Assembly: GCF_000829415.1 (NCBI RefSeq)
Contig: NZ_AP014637.1
Location: 1,042,501-1,106,500 of the forward strand
Origin: Pseudomonas sp. StFLB209
GTDB lineage: Bacteria; Pseudomonadota; Gammaproteobacteria; Pseudomonadales; Pseudomonadaceae
DNA length: 64,000 nt
Direction: 5' to 3'
The position numbers and the translations under genes are program-made. The notes below the pieces were generated by a model. That model did not search any database. It saw only the letters and a program-made list of their open reading frames with translations, and was not told where the DNA came from. How positions within the stretch are numbered: the stretch's first letter is position 1; each line of letters starts with the position of its first letter. This document shows, piece by piece, positions 18,410 to 27,641 of the stretch.

Positions 18410-18724
18410 TGATTTGCCTTGTGCAACGGGCAGGCAGACACGATTCTACCCATGAGCTGGCCGCCGCAGGGTGATCAAAGTGCCGCAAAAAGGTGCATTA
18501 ACAAAAATAAAAAAGAAACTCTGGTGCGCTTTAATGTTCTAGGTTTGATTGTCGGCAACCAGACTTTAACGGCTCGTTCACAACCCGGTGCCATGCACGA
18601 CAACCGGGAGTAGCGGACGGCGAATTGATCTGGTAAGTTCGCCGGCTTGCACCTGCAGGGCCGACGGGTGTCGGTGATGGAACATCCTGCGCAACAGATT
18701 AGAAGAGTGAGAGGCGGTCCCTAC
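18410..18724. other. intergenic region upstream of dksA
   Basis: Roughly 300 bases holding the dksA promoter region. An A-rich tract lies at 18500-18520, and a short hairpin CCCGGT/ACCGGG at 18584-18589/18603-18608. I cannot assign a confident -35/-10 pair, and I see no gene. Confidence 0.4.
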
Positions 18725-19162
18725 ATGCCCACGCAAGAAAAGCAACAGAATCTAATCAGCGGTTTCGAGCCTTATGTAGAAACCAAGGGCGAAGAGTACA
18801 TGGGCGAGCCTATGCGCGCGCACTTCACCAAAATCCTCAACAAGTGGAAAAGTGACTTGATGCAGGAGGTCGACCGCACGGTAGACCATATGAAGGATGA
18901 TGCGGCAAACTTTCCCGACCCGGCCGACCGCGCCAGTCAGGAAGAAGAGTTCAGCCTTGAACTGCGTGCCCGTGACCGCGAGCGCAAACTGATCAAGAAG
19001 ATCGACAAGACTCTGCAACTGATCCTCGACGAAGAGTACGGCTGGTGCGAGTCCTGCGGCGTTGAAATCGGCATTCGCCGTCTCGAAGCCCGCCCGACTG
19101 CCGACCTGTGCATCGACTGCAAGACCCTGGCAGAAATCAAGGAAAAGCAGGTCGGCAAGTAA
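18725..19162 (+). CDS. dksA: RNA polymerase-binding transcription factor DksA
   Basis: Stringent-response cofactor that enters the RNA polymerase secondary channel and works with ppGpp. The 145-residue protein begins MPTQEKQQNLISGFEPYVE. The coiled-coil tip acidic pair is in FPDPADRASQEEE, and the C-terminal zinc finger CESCG...CIDC (about residues 108-132) has all four cysteines, so it is the zinc-containing DksA, not DksA2. The frame extends upstream to 18647, but the family starts at 18725, with GAGAGG upstream. A clear terminator follows. Confidence 0.97.
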   Translation: MPTQEKQQNLISGFEPYVETKGEEYMGEPMRAHFTKILNKWKSDLMQEVDRTVDHMKDDAANFPDPADRASQEEEFSLELRARDRERKLIKKIDKTLQLILDEEYGWCESCGVEIGIRRLEARPTADLCIDCKTLAEIKEKQVGK

Positions 19163-19180
19163 GCCTGCCGCCCCTGCAAT

Positions 19181-19206
19181 AAAAAGACGCTTCGGCGTCT
19201 TTTTTG
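19181..19206 (+). terminator. Rho-independent terminator after dksA
   Basis: GACGC-TTCG-GCGTC (19186-19199) with a stable TTCG loop, A-run before and six T after. It ends 22 bases before the gluQ start. Confidence 0.92.
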
Positions 19207-19227
19207 TTGAGCCGTTATTATCACCGC

Positions 19228-20115
19228 ATGAACAAATCTTCTTACGTCGGGCGCTTCGCACCCACCCCCAGCGGTTATCTGCATTTCGGCTCACTGGTCG
19301 CTGCCCTGGCCTCTTATCTGGACGCCCGCGCAGCCAACGGCGTGTGGCTGATGCGCATGGAAGATCTGGACCCGCCACGGGAAGTGGCCGGCGCCCAGAC
19401 CGCCATTTTGCAGACCCTGGAAGCCTACGGTTTTGAATGGGACGGCGACTGCGTGCGCCAGAGCGAACGCCATGAGGCCTATGCCCAGGTTCTTGAGCGC
19501 TGGTTCAGCCAAGGGCTGGCCTACACCTGCACCTGCTCGCGTAAACAGCTGCAAGCCTATGACGGGGTGTACCCCGGCTTGTGCCGCAACCTCGGCCACG
19601 CCCCGGATGACGGTGCTATCCGGCTGCGTGTACCGGAGCTCGAGTACCGCTTTACCGACCGGGTACAGGGTGAGTATCGCCAGCATCTGGGCCGCGAGGC
19701 CGGTGATTTTGTGATTCGCCGCCGCGACGGGTTTTACGCCTATCAACTGGCGGTGGTCATCGACGACGCCTGGCAAGGTATCAACAACATTGTGCGCGGC
19801 GCCGACCTGCTCGACTCCACGCCTCGGCAACTGTACCTGCAAGAGCTGCTCGGCATTGCCCAACCGCGCTACCTGCATGTGCCACTGATTACCCAGCCCG
19901 ACGGCCACAAACTCGGCAAGTCCTACCGCTCGCCCCCGCTGCCCGCCGACCAGGCCACCCCGTTGCTGCTGCGAGCCTTGCGCGCACTTGGGCAACCCAC
20001 TGACGAACAACTGCTCTATGGTACGCCGCAGGAAGTGCTCAGTTGGGCGGTGCAGCACTGGGATGCCGGGCAAATCCCCAGGCTTTCAGTCATTGCGGAG
20101 TCTGGAATAGACTGA
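19228..20115 (+). CDS. gluQ: Glutamyl-Q tRNA(Asp) synthetase
   Basis: Truncated glutamyl-tRNA synthetase paralogue (295 aa) that attaches glutamate to queuosine at the wobble position of tRNA(Asp). It starts YVGRFAPTPSGYLHFGS, with the class I HIGH-like signature, and has the zinc-site CTCSR region (YTCTCSRKQ) and KLGKS as the KMSKS equivalent. The anticodon-binding domain of true GltX is absent, as in the family. The ATG at 19228 lies behind the dksA terminator with no clear ribosome site. The usual dksA-gluQ neighbourhood is kept. Confidence 0.96.
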   Translation: MNKSSYVGRFAPTPSGYLHFGSLVAALASYLDARAANGVWLMRMEDLDPPREVAGAQTAILQTLEAYGFEWDGDCVRQSERHEAYAQVLERWFSQGLAYTCTCSRKQLQAYDGVYPGLCRNLGHAPDDGAIRLRVPELEYRFTDRVQGEYRQHLGREAGDFVIRRRDGFYAYQLAVVIDDAWQGINNIVRGADLLDSTPRQLYLQELLGIAQPRYLHVPLITQPDGHKLGKSYRSPPLPADQATPLLLRALRALGQPTDEQLLYGTPQEVLSWAVQHWDAGQIPRLSVIAESGID

Positions 20116-20222
20116 TCCAGAGCGGTTGCCGAATTCTGCTGAAATCGGCGCTTGCAGGTTGTACCGCATTGGTTAACATGCCGCTCCTCACCCACCCAAG
20201 ACACCTGGTTCAAGGAGGCGCC

Positions 20223-20399
20223 ATGTACATCTACCGACTGGTCCTGCTGCTGGTGGTGGGCATCTATCTGTTTTCGCCAGCCATCATGGACTGGTGGATC
20301 GACGCAACAGGCGCCTGGTACCGGCCATACATGCTCTGGCTGATTCTCATCGTGGTGACGTTCATTCTGCAAAGCCAGCGAGACGCCGATGAGCTTTAG
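20223..20399 (+). CDS. cbrX: CbrX, small membrane protein translationally coupled to CbrA
   Basis: 58 residues with two hydrophobic helices (MYIYRLVLLLVVGIYLF and PYMLWLILIVVTFIL) separated by a short acidic/aromatic loop (MDWWIDATGAWY). A near-perfect AAGGAGG precedes the ATG. The last codons overlap the cbrA start by 11 bases, so cbrA is probably translated by coupling. In P. putida the equivalent small gene has been named cbrX; its biochemical role is unsettled. The cbrA ribosome site is weak, which makes this overlap meaningful. Confidence 0.85.
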   Translation: MYIYRLVLLLVVGIYLFSPAIMDWWIDATGAWYRPYMLWLILIVVTFILQSQRDADEL

Positions 20400-23337
20400 C
20401 CTGACCCAAATGCTGCTGGTCAGCACGGCCTACCTGCTGGTGCTGTTCGGCGTTGCCTGGATCAGCGAGCGCGGCCTGATCCCACGCTGGATCATTCGCC
20501 ACCCGCTGACCTACACCCTGTCGCTTGGGGTTTACGCCAGCTCCTGGGCGTTCTACGGCACGGTGGGCCTGGCCTATCAGTATGGCTATGGTTTTCTGGC
20601 GACCTATCTGGGTGTTTCCGGGGCGTTTCTGCTGGCGCCGGTGCTGCTTTACCCGATTCTGAAAATCACCCGCACCTATCAGCTTTCGTCGCTGGCCGAC
20701 TTATTCGCGTTTCGCTTTCGCAGTACCTGGGCAGGCGCCCTGACCACGATATTCATGCTGATCGGCGTCTTGCCGCTGCTGGCTTTGCAGATTCAGGCGG
20801 TGGCCGACTCGATCGGCATTCTGACCGGTGAACCGGTGCGCAATCGGGTCGCCGTAGCATTCTGCGCCCTGATCAGCCTGTTCACGATCTTCTTTGGCTC
20901 GCGGCATATCGCAACCCGGGAAAAGCATCAGGGCCTGGTGTTCGCGATTGCCTTTGAATCGATCATCAAACTGGTCGCGCTGGGCGCTCTGGGTATCTAC
21001 GCCCTGTACACGGTGTTCGGCGGCCCGCAACAACTGGAACTCTGGCTGTTGCAGAACCAGACCGCCCTGGCCTCGCTGCACACCCCATTGCAGGAAGGCC
21101 CGTGGCGCACCCTGCTGCTGGTGTTCTTTGCCTCGGCCATCGTCATGCCGCACATGTATCACATGACCTTTACCGAAAACCTCAACCCGCGCGCGCTGGT
21201 CAGCGCCAGTTGGGGGCTGCCGTTCTACCTGCTGCTGATCAGCCTCGCCGTGCCGCTGATTCTCTGGGCCGGTCTGAAACTCGGCGCACCGACCAGCCCG
21301 GAATACTTCACCCTGGGCCTGGGCATGGCCGCGCACAGCAAATCACTGGCGTTGCTGGCTTATGTAGGCGGCCTGTCGGCAGCCAGCGGGCTGATTATCG
21401 TCACCACCCTGGCGTTGTCGGGCATGGCGCTCAACCATCTGGTGCTGCCGTTGTACCAGCCGCCGGCCGAGGGCAATATCTATCGCTGGCTGAAATGGAC
21501 CCGCCGCGCGCTGATCATCGCCATCATCGCTGCCGGCTACTGCTTCTACCTGATGCTCGGCGCCCAGCAAGACCTGGCCAATATGGGCATCGTCGCCTTC
21601 GTCGCCACCTTGCAGTTCCTGCCCGGCGTCCTGTCGGTGCTGTACTGGCCGACCGCCAACCGACGCGGCTTTATCGCCGGGATCCTGGCCGGCATCACGG
21701 TCTGGGTGTTCAGCATGCTGTTGCCGCTGCTGGGCAATCTCGAAGGCTTCTACATTCCGATGCTGAACATGATCTATGTGCTGGATGACACCAGCTGGCA
21801 CATGGCGGCGATCGCCTCACTGGCGGCCAACGTGGTGATGTTCACTCTGGTGTCGCTGTTCACCAACGCCAGCGCCGAAGAGGCCAGTGCCGCCGAAGCC
21901 TGCGCTGTGGATAACGTGCGCCGCCCACAACGCCGTGAGTTGTTCGTCGCCTCGCCTCAGGAATTCGCCACCCAACTGGCCAAGCCGCTGGGCGGCAAGG
22001 CCGCACAAAAAGAGGTTGAACAGGCACTGCGTGACCTGTACCTGCCCTTCGACGAACGCCGCCCCTATGCCTTGCGCCGCTTGCGCGACCGGATCGAAGC
22101 CAACCTGTCCGGCCTGATGGGCCCAAGCGTCGCCCAGGACATGGTCGAAACGTTCCTGCCGTATAAGTCCGGCGGCGAAAAGTACGTGACAGAAGACATC
22201 CACTTCATCGAGAGCCGGCTTGAGGACTACCACTCGCGCCTCACCGGCCTGGCCGCGGAACTCGATGCCTTGCGCCGCTACCACCGCCAGACCCTGCAGG
22301 AACTGCCCATGGGGGTCTGCTCGCTGGCCAAGGATCAGGAAATCCTGATGTGGAACCGAGCCATGGAAGAACTCACCGGCGTCCCTGCCCAGCATGTGGT
22401 GGGCTCGCGGCTGGAGACCATTGCCGAGCCCTGGAAAGGCCTGCTGAGCAGCTTCATCAGCGTGCCTGACGAACACCTGCACAAACAGCGGCTGTCGCTG
22501 GAGGGCCAGATTCGCTGGCTGAACCTGCACAAGGCGGCCATTGACGAGCCGCTGGCGCCCGGTAACAGTGGCCTGGTGCTGTTGGTCGAAGACCTTACCG
22601 AAACCCAGATGCTCGAAGACAAGCTGGTGCATTCCGAGCGCCTGGCCAGCATTGGCCGACTGGCCGCCGGGGTGGCCCACGAAATCGGCAACCCGATCAC
22701 CGGTATCGCCTGCCTAGCGCAGAACCTGCGCGAAGAACGCGAAGACGAACCGGAATTGGCGGAAATCAGTAGCCAGATCATCGAACAGACCAAGCGTGTA
22801 TCACGCATCGTCCAGTCGCTGATGAGCTTCGCCCACGCCGGCGCACACCAGAACAGCGACGAACCGGTGTGCCTGGCCGAGGTCGCGCAGGATGCCATTG
22901 GTCTGCTGGCACTCAACCGGCGCAACTTTGAAATACAGTTCTACAACCTCTGTGACCCCGACCACTGGGCCGATGGCGACCCGCAGCGGCTGGCTCAGGT
23001 GCTGATCAACCTGCTGTCCAACGCACGCGACGCATCCCCGGCCGGCAGTGCCGTGCGGGTCATGAGCGAAGCCTCTGAACATACCGTGGACCTGATCGTC
23101 GAAGATGAAGGCAGTGGTATTGCGAAAGCAATCATGGACCGATTGTTCGAACCGTTCTTCACCACCAAAGATCCTGGCGAAGGCACTGGGCTGGGGCTTG
23201 CTCTGGTCTATTCCATCGTTGAAGAGCATTATGGACAAATCACCATCGACAGTCCGGCCGATCCTGTACGGCAACGAGGCACCCGTATCCGGGTGACGCT
23301 ACCGCGACATGTCGAAGCGACGTCCACCGTGAACTGA
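20389..23337 (+). CDS. cbrA: Sensor histidine kinase CbrA with a transporter-like N-terminus
   Basis: Sensor of the CbrAB system governing carbon/nitrogen balance and catabolite repression. 982 aa. Residues ~1-500 contain about 13 membrane helices of the sodium/solute symporter (SLC5) family, and histidine is a reported substrate in related strains. A linker (~510-640) precedes a PAS-like domain (~650-750, [16 protein letters not shown]). The kinase core has phospho-acceptor histidine in [13 protein letters not shown]-box [11 protein letters not shown] and G-boxes DEGSGIAK and [10 protein letters not shown]. cbrB follows 22 bases later. Confidence 0.97.
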   Translation: MSFSLTQMLLVSTAYLLVLFGVAWISERGLIPRWIIRHPLTYTLSLGVYASSWAFYGTVGLAYQYGYGFLATYLGVSGAFLLAPVLLYPILKITRTYQLSSLADLFAFRFRSTWAGALTTIFMLIGVLPLLALQIQAVADSIGILTGEPVRNRVAVAFCALISLFTIFFGSRHIATREKHQGLVFAIAFESIIKLVALGALGIYALYTVFGGPQQLELWLLQNQTALASLHTPLQEGPWRTLLLVFFASAIVMPHMYHMTFTENLNPRALVSASWGLPFYLLLISLAVPLILWAGLKLGAPTSPEYFTLGLGMAAHSKSLALLAYVGGLSAASGLIIVTTLALSGMALNHLVLPLYQPPAEGNIYRWLKWTRRALIIAIIAAGYCFYLMLGAQQDLANMGIVAFVATLQFLPGVLSVLYWPTANRRGFIAGILAGITVWVFSMLLPLLGNLEGFYIPMLNMIYVLDDTSWHMAAIASLAANVVMFTLVSLFTNASAEEASAAEACAVDNVRRPQRRELFVASPQEFATQLAKPLGGKAAQKEVEQALRDLYLPFDERRPYALRRLRDRIEANLSGLMGPSVAQDMVETFLPYKSGGEKYVTEDIHFIESRLEDYHSRLTGLAAELDALRRYHRQTLQELPMGVCSLAKDQEILMWNRAMEELTGVPAQHVVGSRLETIAEPWKGLLSSFISVPDEHLHKQRLSLEGQIRWLNLHKAAIDEPLAPGNSGLVLLVEDLTETQMLEDKLVHSERLASIGRLAAGVAHEIGNPITGIACLAQNLREEREDEPELAEISSQIIEQTKRVSRIVQSLMSFAHAGAHQNSDEPVCLAEVAQDAIGLLALNRRNFEIQFYNLCDPDHWADGDPQRLAQVLINLLSNARDASPAGSAVRVMSEASEHTVDLIVEDEGSGIAKAIMDRLFEPFFTTKDPGEGTGLGLALVYSIVEEHYGQITIDSPADPVRQRGTRIRVTLPRHVEATSTVN

Positions 23338-23359
23338 GACCGTCGAGAGAACCGAATCA

Positions 23360-24805
23360 ATGCCGCATATTCTGATCGTCGAAGACGAAACCATCATCCG
23401 CTCGGCGCTGCGTCGCTTACTGGAGCGCAATCAGTATCAGGTCAGCGAAGCCGGCTCGGTGCAGGAAGCTCAGGAACGCTTCAGCATTCCATCGTTTGAC
23501 CTGATCGTCAGTGACCTGCGCCTGCCCGGCGCTCCGGGCACCGAACTGATCAAGCTTGGCGAAGGCAAGCCGGTGCTGATCATGACCAGCTATGCCAGCC
23601 TGCGCTCGGCCGTCGACTCGATGAAAATGGGCGCGGTCGATTACATCGCCAAGCCTTTTGACCACGACGAGATGCTTCAGGCGGTGGCGCGAATCCTGCG
23701 CGATCGCCAATCGGCGCAACCCCAGTCACAACCCCAGGCCGCCGAGCGCAGTAACGGCAAGGCTGCCAGCGCAGCGGATAAACCGACCGCCGCCAACGCC
23801 AATGGCGAAATCGGCATTATCGGTTCCTGCCCGCCGATGCAGGACCTGTACGGCAAGATTCGCAAGGTTGCGCCCACTGACTCCAACGTGCTGGTCCAGG
23901 GCGAGTCCGGCACCGGTAAAGAGCTGGTCGCGCGCGCCCTGCATAACCTTTCGCGCCGCGCCAAGGCGCCGATGATCTCGGTCAACTGCGCGGCGATTCC
24001 CGAATCGCTGATTGAATCGGAACTGTTCGGCCATGAAAAAGGCGCCTTTACCGGGGCCAGTGCCGGCCGTGCAGGCCTGGTCGAGGCGGCCGATGGCGGT
24101 ACGCTGTTTCTCGACGAAATTGGCGAGCTGCCGCTGGAGGCCCAGGCACGGCTGCTGCGCGTCTTGCAGGAAGGCGAAATTCGCCGGGTCGGCTCGGTGC
24201 AATCGCAAAAGGTCGATGTGCGCCTGATTGCTGCGACCCACCGCGACCTCAAGACCCTGGCCAAAAACGGCGAATTTCGCGAAGACCTTTATTACCGCCT
24301 GCATGTGATTGCCTTGAAGCTGCCGGCGCTGCGCGAGCGTGGTAACGACGTGCTGGAGATCGCCCGCGCGTTTCTGGCCCGGCAGAGCGCCAAGGCCGGA
24401 CGCCCTGAACTACGCTTCGGTGCCGATGCCGAGCAGGCCATCCATCACTACAGCTGGCCCGGTAACGTGCGCGAGCTGGAAAACGCCGTCGAACGCTCGG
24501 TGATTCTCAGTGAGTCGGCGGAAATCTCTGCCGACCTGCTAGGCATCGACATTGAGCTGAGTGATCTGGACGAGGTGGATTTCGTCGGCCTGGCGCCGCT
24601 GCCCAATGGCGCAAGCGGGGCCAATCAGGATCCCAGTGAAGACCTGTCGCTGGAAGACTACTTCCAGCATTTTGTCCTTGAACACCAGGATCACATGACC
24701 GAAACCGAACTGGCGCGCAAACTGGGCGTGAGCCGCAAGTGCCTCTGGGAGCGCCGCCAGCGCCTGGGCATACCACGGCGCAAGGGTGTCACCAACGAAA
24801 CCTGA
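23360..24805 (+). CDS. cbrB: NtrC-family response regulator CbrB
   Basis: Sigma-54 activator of crcZ and of amino acid and sugar catabolism genes, 481 aa. The receiver domain has phospho-acceptor D52 (LIVSDLRLP) and K in YIAKPF. A Ser/Ala/Gln-rich linker (~residues 120-150) leads to the AAA+ domain with Walker A GESGTGKE, the sigma-54 contact loop GAFTGA and Walker [11 protein letters not shown]. The C-terminal HTH is [22 protein letters not shown]. Its apparent binding sites and the sigma-54 promoter of crcZ lie directly downstream. Confidence 0.97.
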   Translation: MPHILIVEDETIIRSALRRLLERNQYQVSEAGSVQEAQERFSIPSFDLIVSDLRLPGAPGTELIKLGEGKPVLIMTSYASLRSAVDSMKMGAVDYIAKPFDHDEMLQAVARILRDRQSAQPQSQPQAAERSNGKAASAADKPTAANANGEIGIIGSCPPMQDLYGKIRKVAPTDSNVLVQGESGTGKELVARALHNLSRRAKAPMISVNCAAIPESLIESELFGHEKGAFTGASAGRAGLVEAADGGTLFLDEIGELPLEAQARLLRVLQEGEIRRVGSVQSQKVDVRLIAATHRDLKTLAKNGEFREDLYYRLHVIALKLPALRERGNDVLEIARAFLARQSAKAGRPELRFGADAEQAIHHYSWPGNVRELENAVERSVILSESAEISADLLGIDIELSDLDEVDFVGLAPLPNGASGANQDPSEDLSLEDYFQHFVLEHQDHMTETELARKLGVSRKCLWERRQRLGIPRRKGVTNET

Positions 24806-24817
24806 TCGCGTGACCAG

Positions 24818-24873
24818 GTAACAGTTCCCGCCCAGCGAGCAAAACTGTTACCGATCCTTATCCAGACGTAACA
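24818..24873 (+). promoter_or_regulatory. putative CbrB enhancer sites upstream of crcZ
   Basis: Three GTAACA/TGTTAC hexamers: GTAACA 24818-24823, TGTTAC 24846-24851 and GTAACA 24868-24873; a further GTAAC lies near 24889. The spacing between the second and third is 16 bases. CbrB of P. putida is reported to use TGTTAC-type inverted half-sites. They lie 120-175 bases before the predicted crcZ start, typical for sigma-54 enhancers. Confidence 0.7.
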
Positions 24874-24912
24874 AAAGCCGGGGTTTACGGTAACGAAATC
24901 CCGGCTTTTTTT
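24873..24912 (+). terminator. Rho-independent terminator after cbrB
   Basis: AAAGCCGGG (24874-24882) pairs with CCCGGCTTT (24900-24908), followed by a T-run. The loop contains another GTAAC half-site. It separates cbrB transcription from crcZ. Confidence 0.85.
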
Positions 24913-24969
24913 CGCCCCCTTGCAATCACGGCACGGCCAAACCCTTGATTTACAAGGACTTCAAAAAGT

Positions 24970-24985
24970 TGGCACGTGTTCTGCT
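24970..24985 (+). promoter_or_regulatory. sigma-54 promoter of crcZ
   Basis: TGGCAC-N5-CTGCT, with the invariant GG and GC at -24/-12 spacing; consensus is TGGCAC-N5-TTGCW. Predicted transcription start is near 24995. Confidence 0.88.
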
Positions 24986-24994
24986 ATATGCTTA

Positions 24995-25356
24995 GTACAA
25001 GAAAAATAAAAACCTGTACCACCCACATAATAAAAACAAGACGAATCGACTCACGCATAACAAGAACAACACGGCGGAGGCGCAGCTAACTGATTCTTTT
25101 GGAGAGGTGTTGTATTTGGGGCTTGCCCCACGACCAGGCTGAGAACAACAAAAACTACCCCAAGGTAGCACCTGAACTGGTTGGATCGATTGATCATTGC
25201 AAGACAGCGACCAAAGCAATCCGTTTGCTCTTTACTCTCGGTTTGAGAGGTTTCACAGGCACAAAGCCTTGTGAATGGGCACTCAACAAAAACAAGAAGC
25301 CCGACTCAATAATAAAAATAAAGAGCACGCACTTTGGGGGAGCTTCGGCTCCCCCA
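24995..25356 (+). ncRNA. crcZ: CrcZ, regulatory RNA that sequesters the Hfq/Crc catabolite-repression complex
   Basis: About 360 nt between cbrB and pcnB, the standard position of CrcZ. It contains six clusters of A-rich CA motifs of the AANAANAA type: near 25000-25010, 25026-25036, 25060-25070, 25142-25152, 25286-25300 and 25307-25322. These bind Hfq with Crc, so abundant CrcZ relieves translational repression of catabolic mRNAs. The 3' end is a strong hairpin (TGGGGGAGC-TTCG-GCTCCCCCA, 25335-25356). Unusually, no T-run follows it, so the exact end is less certain. Driven by the sigma-54 promoter at 24970 under CbrB. Confidence 0.93.
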
Positions 25357-25450
25357 GTAGCTTCCGGACTTCTGTCACCCTGCCTACAAGGCCCGCAGCA
25401 CGCGGCCTACCTCCCGCTTAGACGGCTTCCTACACCATTGCTCGATCAAA

Positions 25451-25459
25451 TGCTAGAAT
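25451..25459 (+). promoter_or_regulatory. extended -10 promoter for pcnB
   Basis: TGCTAGAAT matches the extended -10 pattern TGnTATAAT; no good -35 is seen. Transcription would begin near 25466, leaving the ATG at 25471 almost leaderless and supporting the ATG at 25522 as the pcnB start. Confidence 0.5.
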
Positions 25460-25521
25460 CCCCGCCCATCATGCGGTCATTCTCCATTTTTGGCCGAATA
25501 TTCCTTCAAACAGTGCATCCC

Positions 25522-26925
25522 ATGCTGAAGAAGCTGTTCCAGTCATTTCGTTCTCCACTGCGCACGCCGCAGCAACACACGCGTTCAACGCCGATCGTGC
25601 TCAATAGTAATCAGCATTCGCTGCAACGCGCTCAGTTCAGCCGCCATGCGGTGAACATCGTCGAGCGCCTGCAAAGCGCGGGCTACCAGGCTTATCTGGT
25701 CGGCGGCTGCGTTCGCGACCTGCTGCTGCAGATCAACCCCAAGGACTTCGACGTTGCCACCAGTGCCACGCCCGAGCAGATCCGCGCCGAGTTTCGTAAT
25801 GCGCGCATCATTGGCCGACGCTTCAAGCTGGTGCATATCCACTTCGGCCGGGAAATCATCGAGGTTGCGACCTTTCGCGCCAATCATCCCGACGAAGATG
25901 AAGAAGAAAACACCCACCAGTCATCGCGCAACTCCAGTGGCCGGATCCTGCGTGACAACGTCTACGGCACCCTGGAAGACGATGCACAGCGCCGCGACTT
26001 CACTATTAACGCGCTGTACTACGACCCGGTGACCGAGCGCATCCTCGATTACGCCAACGGTGTACACGATATTCGCAATCGGCTGATTCGCCTGATCGGC
26101 GACCCGGAGCAACGCTACAAGGAAGACCCGGTGCGCATGCTGCGTGCGGTGCGCTTTGCGGCCAAGCTGAACTTCGGCATCGAAAAACACAGCATGCTGC
26201 CGATCCGGCCGCTGGCACCGATGCTGCGCGATATCCCGGCGGCACGGCTGTTCGAGGAGTCGCTCAAGCTGTTCCTGTCCGGGCATGGCGAGATCACTTT
26301 CGAAATGCTCGTCGACCTTGAGCTGTTCGACCCGCTGTTCCCGGCCACCGCCAAGGCGCTGGAATACAACCCGACCTACACCCATACGCTGATCAGCAAG
26401 GCGCTGGCCAACACCGACCTGCGGGTGCGTCAGGAAAAGCCAGTCACCCCGGCCTTCATGTTCGCAGCGCTGCTCTGGCCAGCCTTGCCGGCCCGGGTAC
26501 TGCGCCTGCAAGAGCGCGGCACGCCGCCGATCACCGCGATGCAGGACGCCGCTCACGAACTGATCGTCGAACAGTGCCGCAGCATTGCCATCCCCAAGCG
26601 TTTCACCCTGCCGATCCGCGAGATCTGGGACATGCAGGAACGCTTGCCGCGCCGTTATGGCAAACGCGCCGACCAGTTGCTCGACCATCCGCGCTTTCGC
26701 GCCGGTTACGACTTCCTGTTGCTACGTGAAACCGCTGGCGAACAGACCGATGGTCTGGGCCAATGGTGGACCGATTATCAGGACGCCAACGACAGCGAAC
26801 GGCGGCACATGATCAGCGACCTGAGCAGCAAGTCCGACGAAACCGGCAACGGCCCGCGCAAGCGCCGCCGCAGCGGTTCGAAACGCAAGCGCGGCAGCGA
26901 CGATGCAGACCTGTTCAATGACTGA
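25522..26925 (+). CDS. pcnB: Polynucleotide (poly-A) polymerase I
   Basis: Adds 3' poly(A) tails to RNAs and marks them for decay. 467 aa. The class II nucleotidyltransferase core shows YLVGGCVRDLLL and metal-binding DFDVA, then the EVATFR and DNVYGTLEDDAQRRDFTINALYY signature (split DNVYGTLED and RRDFTINALYYD) and the RNA-binding arginine-rich C-terminus (KRRRSGSKRKRGS). The start MLKKLFQSFRSPL matches the family. A much longer open frame reaching into crcZ is not coding. It overlaps folK by eight bases. Confidence 0.95.
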   Translation: MLKKLFQSFRSPLRTPQQHTRSTPIVLNSNQHSLQRAQFSRHAVNIVERLQSAGYQAYLVGGCVRDLLLQINPKDFDVATSATPEQIRAEFRNARIIGRRFKLVHIHFGREIIEVATFRANHPDEDEEENTHQSSRNSSGRILRDNVYGTLEDDAQRRDFTINALYYDPVTERILDYANGVHDIRNRLIRLIGDPEQRYKEDPVRMLRAVRFAAKLNFGIEKHSMLPIRPLAPMLRDIPAARLFEESLKLFLSGHGEITFEMLVDLELFDPLFPATAKALEYNPTYTHTLISKALANTDLRVRQEKPVTPAFMFAALLWPALPARVLRLQERGTPPITAMQDAAHELIVEQCRSIAIPKRFTLPIREIWDMQERLPRRYGKRADQLLDHPRFRAGYDFLLLRETAGEQTDGLGQWWTDYQDANDSERRHMISDLSSKSDETGNGPRKRRRSGSKRKRGSDDADLFND

Positions 26926-27406
26926 ACGCGCCTATATCGGCATGGGCAGCAACCTGGCCGATCCGGCGGCGCAGTTGCGCAACGCCCTTGAAGCCATGAC
27001 CCGGCTGCCCGGCACCCGGTTGGCTGGGGTATCGTCGTTCTACGTCAGCGACTCATTGCTGCCCGGCCAACCGCGCTACACCAATGCGGTGGCGGCACTG
27101 GATACTGATCTGGCGCCCTTGCAATTGCTCGACGCCCTGCAGGCCATAGAACTCGATCAAGGCCGCGAGCGCCTGGAGCGCTGGGGGCCACGTACGCTGG
27201 ACCTGGATATCCTGTTGTTCGGCGAGCAGTTGATCGATGTGCCGCGCCTGCAGGTGCCGCATTACCACATGCAGGCCCGGGCATTCGTGCTCTATCCGCT
27301 GGCCGAGCTGGACGCCGACCTGCAACTGCCCGACGGCCGCCGCCTCGACCAGATGCTGGCCGCCTGCCCCTTCGAAGGCCTTGAGCGCCTGCCAGCCTTG
27401 CAGTAG
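26918..27406 (+). CDS. folK: 2-amino-4-hydroxy-6-hydroxymethyldihydropteridine pyrophosphokinase (HPPK)
   Basis: Transfers pyrophosphate from ATP to the pterin in folate synthesis; 162 aa. It begins AYIGMGSNLADPAAQL and has the HPPK signature RWGPRTLDLDILLFG with the two Mg2+-binding aspartates (D-L-D) and the following P-H-Y-H-M region. ATG at 26918 within the last codons of pcnB (ATGACTGA overlap). The order pcnB-folK-panB-panC is typical of gammaproteobacteria. Confidence 0.97.
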   Translation: MTERAYIGMGSNLADPAAQLRNALEAMTRLPGTRLAGVSSFYVSDSLLPGQPRYTNAVAALDTDLAPLQLLDALQAIELDQGRERLERWGPRTLDLDILLFGEQLIDVPRLQVPHYHMQARAFVLYPLAELDADLQLPDGRRLDQMLAACPFEGLERLPALQ

Positions 27407-27519
27407 CAATCCTTTAATGCCCAGAGGGCGCTTATAAAAGAAGTTTTTAGAAGCGTCCTCGTAACGGGTAACACCTCCAATTGACTTCACACTCCCGCCT
27501 CACGAAGATAGGCCTCCCG

Positions 27520-27537
27520 CGCCGGCTTGCTGGCGAA
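27520..27537. repeat. REP-like remnant between folK and panB
   Basis: CGCCGGCTTGCTGGCGAA resembles the palindromic core of pseudomonad REP sequences (CGCCG/TGGCG stem). A single, degenerate copy. The surrounding 27407-27641 region shows nothing else firm. Confidence 0.5.
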
Positions 27538-27641
27538 TGGGCACAAGACAGGCCTTTGCAAAACACCGCGACACGACGGTGTGCCTGCTTTCCAGGATAA
27601 ATCCCGAGGATTTACAACGCCTGGTGATGGAGGAACTCTAC

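Noticed and set aside
25336..25355. The CrcZ end hairpin as a standard intrinsic terminator.
   Set aside because: The stem is strong but no T-run follows, so I did not list it as a separate terminator and noted it within crcZ.
25099..25521. Apparent long N-terminal extension of pcnB running back into crcZ.
   Set aside because: The stretch is CrcZ RNA with CA motifs. The family start and the extended -10 promoter both favour the ATG at 25522.
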